This document shows positions 1 to 10,216 of a stretch of 64,000 nt of DNA, piece after piece (positions within the stretch are counted from its first letter, which is position 1; each line of letters opens with the position of its first letter). A program made the position numbers and the translations under genes. Location: NCBI GenBank assembly GCA_946965045.2, contig OX337234.1:3720001-3784000 (forward strand), read 5' to 3'. The stretch is from Epithemia pelagica. Lineage: Eukaryota; Bacillariophyta; Bacillariophyceae; Surirellales; Surirellaceae. Under the pieces are notes generated by a model. The model made no database searches, had not been told where the DNA came from, and saw only the letters and a list, made by a program, of their open reading frames with translations.

Positions 1-3000
1 GAAGCGATCAACGATGAAAGGGACGGTGTAGCTCTACTCAAGTTGATCAAACAAACAACCTTCACGTTTGACTCCGGCCGAATCTACAAGCTGGTCGGTC
101 GTGACAAGTTGAAGGAAGAGTTTTATGGCTTGAAACGCAGAAACAATCAAACCCTACACAGCTATTATGAAGTGTTTAGGGCAAAAGTGAAAGTTCTCAA
201 TGAGGTCGGTGTGGTGTTGTATGACAAAGATCTCGTGGAGATGATTGCTAAGAAAAACGGAAGGGACCCTCCATCATCTATCGATCGTGACGAAGCACAA
301 GAGAGATGTGTGGCAATCCGATTCATCCGAACATGTGGCCATCGCGAGTACGAGGCCCATTTGCAAAACATGTTTTTGGACGGCCACAAAGATGTGTACC
401 CTGCCACTCTGGCGGATGCAAGGGCAATTCTTGATAACCGCATGACAGGTAAACAGAAGCAACCGAACCAAAACCAACAGACTCCGACTGAGAATGCCAC
501 TGGCATGGCATACCATACACAAGAGTTGGATGACAGCAATGAAAGCCAAGCAGCGTCCACATTGACTGGTAACAGCCACATGACAACAAACTCACGACAA
601 ACCCAGGGTCGCAATGGGAGTGGCAACAATAGCCGAGGAAGAGAACAAGGGAGTACAGGCAGCGGTCAATCACGAGGTCATGAATCAAATCAAACACAAA
701 CCAACAATAATGGTGAATTGAATGAGACCAATGAATCAACCCGCCTTCAGGATACGCACCGTGACTCACTTCAATATTCTTTTTCTGCTTCTTCTTCACA
801 GGCTAGCATATCCCCAGAATGGCTACTCCTCGACAACCAATCGACTGTAGACATCATCCGAGATCCCACCCTCCTCAAGAACATTCACACAGCCGAGCGC
901 CCAATCATGATCCAAAGTCACGCTGGGCGACGTCAAATTTCCAAACAAGGCCTACTCCCCGGATATGGCATCGTCTGGCATGACCCGGAAGGGCCGGCCA
1001 ACATCATATCACTCAATAATGCACGCACAAGGTTCTCAATCAAGTATGACAGCGAGAACGGGAACACCTTCAATCTCTTCGACCGATCTTCAGGGCGACT
1101 CAAACACCAATTCCTGCCAAGTCAAGACGGTTTGTTCTATATGGATACGTCAAGAATGCAGAGTAGTTTCATCACTACGGTTAATGATAATGAATCTGCT
1201 TATTCTCAAGACGAAGTCTATAGAGCTAAACTGGCACGATCATTAATGGCCAAGATAGGTCGTCCATCCACACGTGATTTCGTACACATCATACGAAACA
1301 ATCTGTTGCCGAACACAACTATCACTGTGGACGACGTCAAGAGGGCCGAGAAAATATACGGACCAGACCTTGGGAGTCTCAAGGGCAAGACGACGCGTCG
1401 TAAATCTCCTGTGGTTGACTCGTCACAGACCGTGCCACCACGGATCAAAGAAGAACACAAGGATGTGACACTCACTGTTGATATTCTCCACGTCAACAAC
1501 ATTCCTTTCCTCGCAACGACGTCAAGGAAGTTGCATTTTGGGACTATGGAAGCAATGGCCAATACCACCGACGATGATGTCATGAACTCGTTGCGCAGAG
1601 TGGTTGCGATCTATCGCAGAGGTGGCTTGCGCCCGCGGATGTTGCTCGCGGACGGAGCCTTCTGTTCCGAAAAGATGAAGACAGAGTTGCAATTGATCGG
1701 TGTGTTGTTAAACCCTACCGCAAGAGATGAACATGTGGGAGACATTGAAAGGTACATACGTACAGTAAAAGAAAGAATGAGATGTGTTTATAACACCCTA
1801 CCATTCAAAGAAATCCCGAAGGTCATGATCATTGAGATGGCCAAATTCGCTACCTTCTGGCTAAATAGTTTTCCTCATCGGTTGGGGATTTCACAATCAG
1901 AAAGCCCACGACTGCTCGTCACGGGAGAACAGGTCGACTTCAACAAGCACTGTCGCTTCGAATTTGGACAGTACGTCCAATGCCATGAAGAGCATGACAA
2001 CTCGATGGCGCCCAGGACCATAGGTGCTCTAGCATTGAGGCCTACTGGAAATCGTCAGGGTAGTTATTATTTTTTGAGTCTTGTCAGCGGACGAGTCATA
2101 ACACGGAATCACGCCACAGCCCTACCGATGCCCCAAGAAGTGATCCAACGTGTGCACCAATTGGCTAGAGCCCAAAATATGCAACCAGGGTTAGCTTTCG
2201 GTAATAGAGACAATCGGATTTTGTGGATGGATCAAGACAACGACCTTTACAACGAAGAAGACGATGAATCCTACATCAATGAAGAACAGGATGACATCGA
2301 GCTACGCTATGATGATGATATGATCGAAAATGAACTGGTGGATGCCGTCAACAATCCCGACTATGTTGACCATGAAGAAGATGTCAACGGCGAACCTGCA
2401 ATCAACCCGATGTTTGGTCCCGATGATCAACACATGGAAATTCAAGGAGTGGGTGACCCACTAGCCGGAGAACTTGACGAACTGAACGGTCCGGAAATTG
2501 AAGGAGTGGAGGCAGATGGAGAACTGCCAATCCATCCTATGGCAGAAGATGATGGTAGTGTAGTCCCGGAGGAGGCAGTGATGGATGTGGAGGAGGATGT
2601 GGGGGATAATAAGGGGGAGCTAGCCGGTGGAGAGGATATGGAAGAGGGACAAGACATACAAGACATTGACGCTAATGACGCTAATGAAGGTACCGAAGAT
2701 AACAGTGAGGCTGATCCGGTACGTCAGCAACAACAACAACAACAACAACAACAACACAGGTACAATCTACGACCAATTCGCGAAAGGAGCTACGCGCACC
2801 GATACGGGCACTCGTTTGCCTGCATCGATACTCTAAAAGGAGGGCGTTATGATGGAATCCTGCGAGATGGAGTGTTGTTTCTCGTAGCGAGTGAGGTGAA
2901 TCAAGCCACACCGCAGATGCCTATGAAGAAGGGTATCAAACTGTTTGGAAACAAGGGAGTGGCCGCCGTGAAGGTGGAAATCCAACAATTACATGATAGA

Positions 3001-4761
3001 GGAGTCTTGAGGGCAGTACACAAAACTGACCTCAGCTGGAATGAGGTGCAACAAGCACTAGGTTACCTCATGTTTTTGAAACGAAAACGGTGTGGCAAGA
3101 TTAAAGGAAGAGGCTGTGCCGACGGACGCAAACAACGTGCGTACATAGAGAAGGAAGATTCGGCTTCTCCTACCGTGGCCACCGATTCTGTATTCATCAC
3201 TGCCGTCATTGACGCCCTAGAACAACGTGTGGTTGCTGTGGCAGACATCCCAGGTGCGTTTATGCACTCAGATATGGATCCTGGCGTGTATATGCGGCTT
3301 ACTGGACTAATGGCTGAGCTACTCCTAGAAGTCGACCATGAAGCATATGCCCCATATCTAACATATGAGAAGGGCGAGCCGGTTATATACGTGGAAATGT
3401 TGAAGGCTCTCTACGGGACGTTGCGTGCAGCTCGTCTCTTCTGGGAAAAATTGACCGTGGTGCTCAAAAGTTGGGGATTTCAAATCAACCCCTATGATTC
3501 ATGCGTTGCCAACAAAACAATCAACAACAAACAATGCACGGTAACTTGGCACATTGACGATCTGAAAATATCGCATGTGGACGGTGCCGTTGTAAACAAA
3601 TTTATTGAGGACCTCAAAGCAGAGTTCGGCCAGTTGGGAGAAATCTCTGTGTCGGAAGGGACAAGGCACGACTATTTGGGCATGTTCTTAGACTATGGAG
3701 AGGATGGGGTTGTGCAGGTGGACATGCGATCCTACCTAGACACCATTTTGATCTCGCTACCAAAAGAATGGATCGGTAAAGCACGGTCACCGGCTGCTAA
3801 GCATTTATATCATACGGACCCGAACTCTCGAAAACTCAATGAGGAGGAGGCGGATCGATTCCACAGTGTAACAATGCAGTTAGCGTACATGGCGCAAAGA
3901 GGACGCCCAGATATACGCACTGCTGTGGCCTTTTTGAGCACTCGTGTCATGAATCCAGACGTTGACGATCAGAGAAAACTCGGTCGGGTTCTCAAGTACC
4001 TACAATCAACCAAGGATCTGATCCTACGACTAGAGGGTGATGGATCTGGAACACTATGTTGGTGGGTGGATGCCTCCTTCGCTACTCACCCAGACATGAA
4101 AGGACAGACCGGCGGAGTAATGACTATGGGCAAGGGTGCCGTCATGACTGCCTCATCAAAACAAAAACTTGTGGCGCGAAGTTCAACCGAATGTGAATTG
4201 ATAGGCGTGCACGACGTGTTGCCGTCAATGTTATGGAGCCAGAACTTTCTGAGAGCCCAAGGACATGAAGTAAAGAACGTTGTCCTGCACCAGGACAATC
4301 AGAGCAGTATCCTACTGGAACGAAACGGTCGGTTGTCGAGCTCGAAAAGAACCAAACACACCAATCTACGATATTTCTATATCACAGATTGTATTCGCCG
4401 AAAGGACGTGAATGTGCGTTTCTGTCCGACGGATGAGATGATCGCTGACTTCTTTACTAAACCATTGCAGGGTCAAGCTTTTTATCGCCTGCGGGATATC
4501 ATCATGAATGTGGTCCCGAGTAGTAAGTACCACTCCTCGGCCCAAAGGAGTGTGTTGAGGATATGTGACCAGGCGACAAGCAGCAGCGAGCAGACGACGA
4601 GTAGCAGCGAGCAAGCAGCGACTCAAGAATGTGATTCGGAAGCAAAGGATCCAAACTTGAATGAGGAAGATGCCGAAGCATGGACTTTAGTCCGTCGACG
4701 TGGCAAAAGCAACATTAGGCAAGATGAACAAGCAAGTGTTCATTCTAAGGAGATTCCGTAG
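1..4761 (+). CDS. Ty1/copia-type Gag-Pol polyprotein, 5' end outside the window
   Basis: The frame is open from the first base of the window, so the true start lies to the left; about 1586 codons are visible. Order seen: a Gag-like segment, a retropepsin motif LDNQST near residue 277, an integrase core (ADGAFCS near 550, then DEHVGDIERY), an acidic linker with a run of ten Gln near residue 920, a reverse transcriptase (DIPGAFMH, then KALYGTLRAARLFW, and HIDDLK near 1185 where copia normally has YVDD), and an RNase H (WWVDASFATH near 1357, SSTECELIG, ADFFTKPL). By family knowledge this makes and integrates the cDNA of an LTR retrotransposon. No frameshift or stop interrupts it, so it may be recent. 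Flanking LTRs were not identified: the 5' LTR is outside the window and the 3' LTR cannot be defined without it. Confidence 0.93.
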   Translation, partial: EAINDERDGVALLKLIKQTTFTFDSGRIYKLVGRDKLKEEFYGLKRRNNQTLHSYYEVFRAKVKVLNEVGVVLYDKDLVEMIAKKNGRDPPSSIDRDEAQERCVAIRFIRTCGHREYEAHLQNMFLDGHKDVYPATLADARAILDNRMTGKQKQPNQNQQTPTENATGMAYHTQELDDSNESQAASTLTGNSHMTTNSRQTQGRNGSGNNSRGREQGSTGSGQSRGHESNQTQTNNNGELNETNESTRLQDTHRDSLQYSFSASSSQASISPEWLLLDNQSTVDIIRDPTLLKNIHTAERPIMIQSHAGRRQISKQGLLPGYGIVWHDPEGPANIISLNNARTRFSIKYDSENGNTFNLFDRSSGRLKHQFLPSQDGLFYMDTSRMQSSFITTVNDNESAYSQDEVYRAKLARSLMAKIGRPSTRDFVHIIRNNLLPNTTITVDDVKRAEKIYGPDLGSLKGKTTRRKSPVVDSSQTVPPRIKEEHKDVTLTVDILHVNNIPFLATTSRKLHFGTMEAMANTTDDDVMNSLRRVVAIYRRGGLRPRMLLADGAFCSEKMKTELQLIGVLLNPTARDEHVGDIERYIRTVKERMRCVYNTLPFKEIPKVMIIEMAKFATFWLNSFPHRLGISQSESPRLLVTGEQVDFNKHCRFEFGQYVQCHEEHDNSMAPRTIGALALRPTGNRQGSYYFLSLVSGRVITRNHATALPMPQEVIQRVHQLARAQNMQPGLAFGNRDNRILWMDQDNDLYNEEDDESYINEEQDDIELRYDDDMIENELVDAVNNPDYVDHEEDVNGEPAINPMFGPDDQHMEIQGVGDPLAGELDELNGPEIEGVEADGELPIHPMAEDDGSVVPEEAVMDVEEDVGDNKGELAGGEDMEEGQDIQDIDANDANEGTEDNSEADPVRQQQQQQQQQQHRYNLRPIRERSYAHRYGHSFACIDTLKGGRYDGILRDGVLFLVASEVNQATPQMPMKKGIKLFGNKGVAAVKVEIQQLHDRGVLRAVHKTDLSWNEVQQALGYLMFLKRKRCGKIKGRGCADGRKQRAYIEKEDSASPTVATDSVFITAVIDALEQRVVAVADIPGAFMHSDMDPGVYMRLTGLMAELLLEVDHEAYAPYLTYEKGEPVIYVEMLKALYGTLRAARLFWEKLTVVLKSWGFQINPYDSCVANKTINNKQCTVTWHIDDLKISHVDGAVVNKFIEDLKAEFGQLGEISVSEGTRHDYLGMFLDYGEDGVVQVDMRSYLDTILISLPKEWIGKARSPAAKHLYHTDPNSRKLNEEEADRFHSVTMQLAYMAQRGRPDIRTAVAFLSTRVMNPDVDDQRKLGRVLKYLQSTKDLILRLEGDGSGTLCWWVDASFATHPDMKGQTGGVMTMGKGAVMTASSKQKLVARSSTECELIGVHDVLPSMLWSQNFLRAQGHEVKNVVLHQDNQSSILLERNGRLSSSKRTKHTNLRYFYITDCIRRKDVNVRFCPTDEMIADFFTKPLQGQAFYRLRDIIMNVVPSSKYHSSAQRSVLRICDQATSSSEQTTSSSEQAATQECDSEAKDPNLNEEDAEAWTLVRRRGKSNIRQDEQASVHSKEIP

Positions 4762-6129
4762 TTCGATAAGCCTATAAAGAGTTGCTTTTACGGCACGGCT
4801 TGAGTGAGTTTCAACATAGAGACCACATTCTTGCGCTGACAGTCGTGGTAGTTCGTTCGATGTTTGTTCAGCTCAAAGTTTGGATACTGAGAACTATAAT
4901 CTTGACCGAAGGTATTCGAGGTTGATCCTGTTTGGCACGACAGCTGGTGCTTTATTGGTTCGTGTCGTTGAATGTTTATAGATCATTCTTCCGCAACTCG
5001 TGGTAGTTTGTCCGACTCTTGCCCATTTCAAACTGGAGACTGGGAATCAACCTTGATAGCAGTGATTCGGGATTTATTCTTGCTTGTCAATGTCGAAGAG
5101 AAATACATGTTACCAAAATCGGGAAGTGCAATGGACACTTGTAAACGCTCCAGGAGACGCACCAGCTCCAAATATTGCCAGCTATTAACTGTCCCTTTTC
5201 TGTGTTGCGCCACTTCCTGAATTTGCTCCAATTGTCCATTTCAAAGTGGCAACATAGGACTTAAGCGTACCAAGACCACAGTGTGAAGCAATCCGCAACA
5301 AGGGAAATGTTGTTGTCCATTTCTGGGGCATTCAACTATGGACACTGACGACACTGATACAATGGACCAGAACCCAGAGACCACTGTCGCCAATTTCTTA
5401 CTGGATCCACAAAGACTTGCAAAGTCATGTCATCCTGCAAAAGACGTAACTCAGTCGATGACAAAAGAGCTCCAAGCAAAACCCCATGTGATTAATAACT
5501 TGCTTTGCGGCGCACAACAGGCTTGCACCAAACGCATCACCACTTATTAGCCCCTCATATATCACCATCACCTGTGTTCCAACTATTCAAAAGAATCCAG
5601 GATTCCCAAAACCATGCTATTGAAGAACCATGCATGTGGTCCTCCTATCGCAACTAGTCTTGAATTGTCTTTCGTTACGAAAGGCCATATTCCTTTCACC
5701 ACCGTTTTTCGACCTCAACGTAGCACTTTTCTTTGGAGATGATTCCCTCTATCTTGCAGTTGTTTGTCGAGATATTGCCTTTTGTGGCGTAACCGTTTTG
5801 CGTCCCCAGAACGGTCCACCAAAACGCTTTTACTGTTATAGGTTTGGTGCTTTCCCAGACAATGGCCAAAGCTCACGACGAAGACGCGACTGAGTGTTGC
5901 CTGTTTTCAATCCATACGTCTTGTGTTGGAAACCAACCCCTATTCTTCCAGCGACCATCTAATCCGCGTGGAACAGTGCTAGAGGTGCTGGGTTCCGTCC
6001 CACCACGTCCACGTCCGAGACTGATGAGAGTCATGGCTTCTTTTGGGAACCATGTTTTCCTTGGAGAATCCTATTTGGTGCGAGTCTTGCTGGTAAGATG
6101 GTTTCTCCTGTGGTATCCGCCAATCGTTT
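4762..6129. other. 3' flank of the first copia element, probably including its 3' LTR; no gene
   Basis: No convincing coding region. By position the stretch just after the polyprotein stop should hold the 3' LTR, but its limits cannot be set because the partner LTR is off the window. Two loosely similar stretches occur, around 4845-4925 and 4990-5065, both opening with CGTGGTAGTT and both ending in a CTTGA(C/T) segment; they look like an old imperfect direct repeat. The short open frames in this interval have no recognisable features. Confidence 0.4.
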
Positions 6130-6990
6130 GAATCATACATGGTCAGAGGCTCTCGAATTGTCCGAGGCGTTGGAGTATGGAGAACATATAATACAGTACC
6201 TTTTGCCATGTGGACCCTGGAGGTGGTTCTTCGATAAGCCCACATATGGCTGGAACAGAAAACAGCGCAATGGGTAGGTATTCTGAATACACGACTGTCC
6301 GTGGACCGTATCGGGCAACAAGGCTGGCACACCACCTTTCAAGACTTGCACATCGTCTTGGGTCAAGGCACTCGTGGGAGCCGACGAATCCTCCTTTTTA
6401 TTGGTGACCAATGTCAGTGGCAAATAGGCTCGATCGGCTCCAAAGAGTGCCAGTCGTTCCGTCCAATAACGACACAGTCGTTGCGCCACGGCCCACAAAT
6501 CGTAGTGACAATACCGGACAAAGTGCACCGGGTCCGATTCCAATAAAATCAGGTCCACAGGTGCCTGTTGATAAGCGGCTCGGTCCGACCAGGGCAAACT
6601 CTGAATGACAGCATGAACATGGTGTCGCACCCGATCGCGCAGCACCGGCAATTGCGACAAGTCGTCGTTTGGATTCGTATTATTATTATTCGTGTGGTTG
6701 GGATTCGGTGGCAAGGGTGCTGTGGGTGGGGGTTCCAAGGGCGGTGGATAGACCGAGGGATGGGTCGATGGAGGTTGCAAGGTGGTTGTCGTGTTGGTTG
6801 TTGTGGCGGCTGTGGCAGTCGTTGTTGAAACGCGAGCAAGACGTTCCAGCGATCCTCCTTCATTCGGTTGTTGTGGTTGTTGTTGTGGAAGGGAGGATCC
6901 ACCTCCCGCACGCGCCGCCGAGAGTCGATATGGATTCATGGTGTGGCTGCTGCTTCTTGAAGAAACGGAACAAAGAAGAATGAACCGCAC
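6130..6990 (-). pseudogene. Truncated, frameshifted paralogue of the N-terminal module of the bZIP gene
   Basis: An open frame of 285 codons (ATG at 6990 or, more likely, at 6939) begins with low-complexity Gln/Thr/Pro sequence and then carries a module shared with the split bZIP gene (28,885-29,393): LSQLPVLRDRVRHHVHAVIQ, then ESDPVHFVRY, then AQRLCRYWTERLALFG and RAYLPLTL. The likeness is lost in this frame near 6290. It resumes in another minus frame as PAICGLIEEPPPGSTWQKVL followed by YYMFSILQRLGQFESL and a stop, matching the GCLVDRRQRL...RAWFYLAKLLAQ stretch of the bZIP gene. I see no clean intron to explain the shift, so a frameshift is more likely. No bZIP follows. The module loosely resembles the N-terminal part of CRAL-TRIO (Sec14-like) proteins; that is inference only. 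Confidence 0.6.
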
Positions 6991-7148
6991 TGTCGGTTGT
7001 CCGTCAGGAATCAGAGTGCTTGGTGGACTGTGGCTAGCAGGAATCGGTATATATATGTAGAATGGAGAGTTTGGCGCTTTTGGTTCTTGGTGTTGCTGGC
7101 TGGTTGTGTGGTGTTTAAACTACCAATTCCTCTCGGAATAGAGAAGGA

Positions 7149-7326
7149 TGGGATTCCTTCCTTCCTTCCTTCGTTTGTTTGTTTGATCGTTCGTTCGTTC
7201 GTTCGTTCGTTCGTTCGTTCGTTTGTTTGTTTGTTTGTTTGTTTGTTTGTTTGTTTGTTTGTTTGTTTGTTCGTTCGTTCGTTCGTTCGTTCGTTCGTTC
7301 GTTCGTTCGTTCGTTCGTTCGTTCGT
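7149..7326 (+). repeat. Compound tetranucleotide microsatellite (TTCC, TTCG, TTTG)
   Basis: Runs of TTCC give way to TTCG, then about ten TTTG units, then a second TTCG block of about fourteen units. Because the unit length is 4, the tract is open in all frames and produces false proteins of NERT or KQTN repeats on both strands. Nothing suggests it is coding. It lies upstream of the broken module copy at 6130-6990. Confidence 0.95.
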
Positions 7327-8785
7327 CGTGTGACTCGTTTGGGATGGGCAGTCGGTAAACCAAAAAAGTTGCCGAAAGAGACTGTGACACACCTGTTTGC
7401 AACTGCAAAAGTCACACCAACAGGAGTGATGATTCAGTAGAGTTGTGATTGCAGTTCGATCCAAAAGACAAAAGAGTGTGGTGTAACAAGATATTTTTGA
7501 TCGATTACATTCATGGAATACTCGTATGTCTGTAGAGTGAGCGACAATGGATCCTTCGCATCCACAAAATCGCCACGCCCATCACAGACATTACACAAAA
7601 CGAAAACGAAGGCCATAGGCCATCCCTGTGCGTCATGATGAGCAGATGTTTGACTCATCTATGGAAATAGTAGAGGGTAAAGTAGTGTAAACTGTGCGAG
7701 AATCGAGTCTGTGGTGTCGTCGCGACCCAGAGTGGGTGGCACTACACGGTCGCGGAGCATCTGTGTGACATACCATCATCCCAGTCGACGATCCTCTCAT
7801 TTTTTTTGGTTCTCTCTCTCTCTGTTGTTGTTCTTGTTGTTGCTGTGTTGGTGCCTTATTGTGTGCGGATGGATGGACAATTGCTTCTTCTCTGTATAGA
7901 GAGTGGCCGCAACTCCCGTGTCTCTCGCCATTCTTGTGTTTCTCTGGTGGTCGGGGTTCCAAACTGTCTGTGGTGTTTGTGATGGTTGCTACCTAGGTAG
8001 TTTGTGATGTGATGGCTCGATTCTCGACACATGATTTCCCTACGACTCCTACACCATCCTCATCCTCATCATCATCTTCCTTCTTCTTGCTCTTCTTCTA
8101 GCCAAGAACGTCTTGTTCCATTTCCCAGCACGTCACGCCACAAAAAAACAACAAGAATCACAGTCACAGCCACCACACGGTCGAACCGTCGTCGTAGTAG
8201 GAGAGTAAGGGACCATTCTTCTCCTCCTCCTAACGACGGCCTTGGCAGCGACCACGACCCGTGCAGTCGTTTGTTTGTTCGTGCGTCTTGTGTGTGGAAA
8301 GGACGACGACCACATGAACACCAACAACCACAAGCCTCCGACGCTGCTCCTTTGCTGATACTGCGGTTCCATGGTCGTATCGTGGTTGCAGAATGACACC
8401 ACCACCCACAACAAACCGAATGCATCGGATCCTATTTTAACGAGTGGAGCGTGGGATGCGCACCAACACGACGCGAACCCAAAAAGGGTGGCAGGACGAC
8501 GACAGTACGGCATGTATACGTCCCGGCACAGGTCCAAGGACCCAGGGATAATAGGTAGTCCACCCGAGTCACGGACGACGCATCATGATCGGGACGAATC
8601 CGACCAAAGCCATTGTGAGAAATGACCCCAGAACCCCAAGTCGTCGTTTGGATGATGGTTTCTAGTATAGTATAGAGTTTCGGGATAGTTTACAGTATCA
8701 AAGCAATGAAACAGCTACAACAAAGTGTGAAACAACGATGGCAATCAGCAACCCCCATGTGGTGTCTCTTTTGGTGTGGTGGTGG
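7327..8785. other. Intergenic spacer; no supported gene
   Basis: Only short overlapping frames of biased composition are present, without shared features or start context. There are small CT-rich runs near 7800-7860 and 8050-8110. The part nearest 8786 is presumably the 3' untranslated region of the neighbouring minus-strand gene. Confidence 0.5.
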
Positions 8786-10186
8786 TTAGGCCGCCGGTGC
8801 CATGGTAGCTCCTCCCGCCCGTGTCATGATGGTTGTCTCCGTCGTAGTGATGGAGGAGAAGGATCTCCCATCCATTACCATTGTACTATTGCTCGGGGTG
8901 TTCCACGACAAGGAGGAAACGGACAACGAGGAGGATGTAGAGGCATCGTGAAAGGATTCCAATTCATTGACCGTTTCACACAGCGATTGGACAGCCAATT
9001 GGGCTTCTTGCACCTTGAACCGATAATACTGTTGTTGGGACTGTCGCGATTGAAAGACGACCGTCATGACATGGAGCGTCAATCCCAAAAACAAGAGGAC
9101 CAAGACATTGTCTCCACCACCGCCACTACTAGTTTCGGAAGGGGAATCCCAATCATGGTGGTCCTGAAATGGTTGTGGTTCTTGTTGCTCTTGTTCGGCG
9201 GCACTGTAGAGGGCGGATAAAAAGGTTTTTTTGGCCATGCGCATGGATCGCAAACATCGATCGAGATACTTTTCTTGCTTCTTGGTTTGGTGGTGTTGTT
9301 GTTGTGCCACAAGCCACTGGGCCACTCCATGATTGTACAACATAATTCCAAATTGCTGCGTAATCTCGGCTCCACTCTGCTGGCAACTTCCAGCACCCGC
9401 ACAAGACTGACAGCAGCAGGTAGCACCACCACCATGTCGGGCCAGACGAATGGGAAACAACAAGGACGATGTCGGACCGTATTGAACGGCTGCTCGCAAC
9501 GTGGGAATGGTCTCGTCTTGATCGTCCAATCCTTGCACTTCGACACATGGCAGGACCGAATGGAACGAGGATTTCAGAGTCTTGGATTTTCTGCTGGAAT
9601 GCGGATTCCTGTGGTCTCCCACACACTCTGGGTGTGGTTGTTGTTGGTACAATGTTTGAATGTATCGTTTGGAAGCGGAGGAATAAATCGTCTTGTAGTC
9701 TTGTTGTTGTTGTTGTCGTTCTTGATGTTGTGGTTCTTGTGGTTCTGAGTGTTGTAATTCTGGTTGTGGTTCTTGTTGTTCCAAGGACGAGGATGGTCCC
9801 ATGGCGACAAAGGCGATCCGCATCAAGGTCAAGCAATCACTGAGGGTTCGAAGGGCCGTCTCGTAATGGCCTCGTTCCAACAAGGTCACGGCCATGTTGT
9901 TTAACGATACAGCGGCCCGATACGAATGATTGCGAACCAGAGGGCTGCTGGTCAAAGTGGCAGTATGTGGAGGAGTCATGCTGTGTGGTTCTCTCGGCTT
10001 GTTCGGATTCGAATAAATGTTGGACACTGTTTGTGGTTTGTTTGTTGTTTGTTCGTTTGCTTTGGTAGTTTGTGTTGTTTGTTTCCACGCAAGGTTGTTT
10101 GTGGTTTTGGTTCCAATTGTGTGGGGACTTGCGATTGTTTGTTTGCTTGCTTGTTTGTAAGGGAAGTTTGTCCGGCCACCGGCCAT
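8786..10186 (-). CDS. TPR-like hypothetical protein
   Basis: An intact frame of 466 codons, taking the ATG at 10186 because it has a strong context (CACCATGGC). A second in-frame ATG at 9979 may be the real start, since the sequence between them is rich in CAAAC repeats and reads like 5' untranslated DNA. The clearest domain signal is a helix-pair segment, YRAAVSLNNMAVTLLERGHY then ETALRTLSDCLTLM, of the kind seen in tetratricopeptide repeats. A second helical pair (QQFGIMLYNHGVAQWLVA, then KYLDRCLRSMRMAKKTFLSA) and a hydrophobic helix (VLVLLFLGLTLHVMTVVF) follow. A Cys-rich patch (CCCQSC) lies mid-protein. Such proteins usually mediate protein contacts; no specific role can be given. Gln-rich and Ser-rich runs separate the helical parts. 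Confidence 0.7.
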   Translation of the reverse strand: MAGGRTNFPYKQASKQTIASPHTIGTKTTNNLAWKQTTQTTKANEQTTNKPQTVSNIYSNPNKPREPHSMTPPHTATLTSSPLVRNHSYRAAVSLNNMAVTLLERGHYETALRTLSDCLTLMRIAFVAMGPSSSLEQQEPQPELQHSEPQEPQHQERQQQQQDYKTIYSSASKRYIQTLYQQQPHPECVGDHRNPHSSRKSKTLKSSFHSVLPCVEVQGLDDQDETIPTLRAAVQYGPTSSLLFPIRLARHGGGATCCCQSCAGAGSCQQSGAEITQQFGIMLYNHGVAQWLVAQQQHHQTKKQEKYLDRCLRSMRMAKKTFLSALYSAAEQEQQEPQPFQDHHDWDSPSETSSGGGGDNVLVLLFLGLTLHVMTVVFQSRQSQQQYYRFKVQEAQLAVQSLCETVNELESFHDASTSSSLSVSSLSWNTPSNSTMVMDGRSFSSITTTETTIMTRAGGATMAPAA

Positions 10187-10216
10187 GGTGTCTCTATAAG
10201 AAACAATAAACAATAA

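Noticed and set aside
7011-7440. Long frames of NERT/KQTN or FVRS repeats on both strands
   Set aside because: They are translations of a 4-base microsatellite, open in every frame, with no other coding signs.
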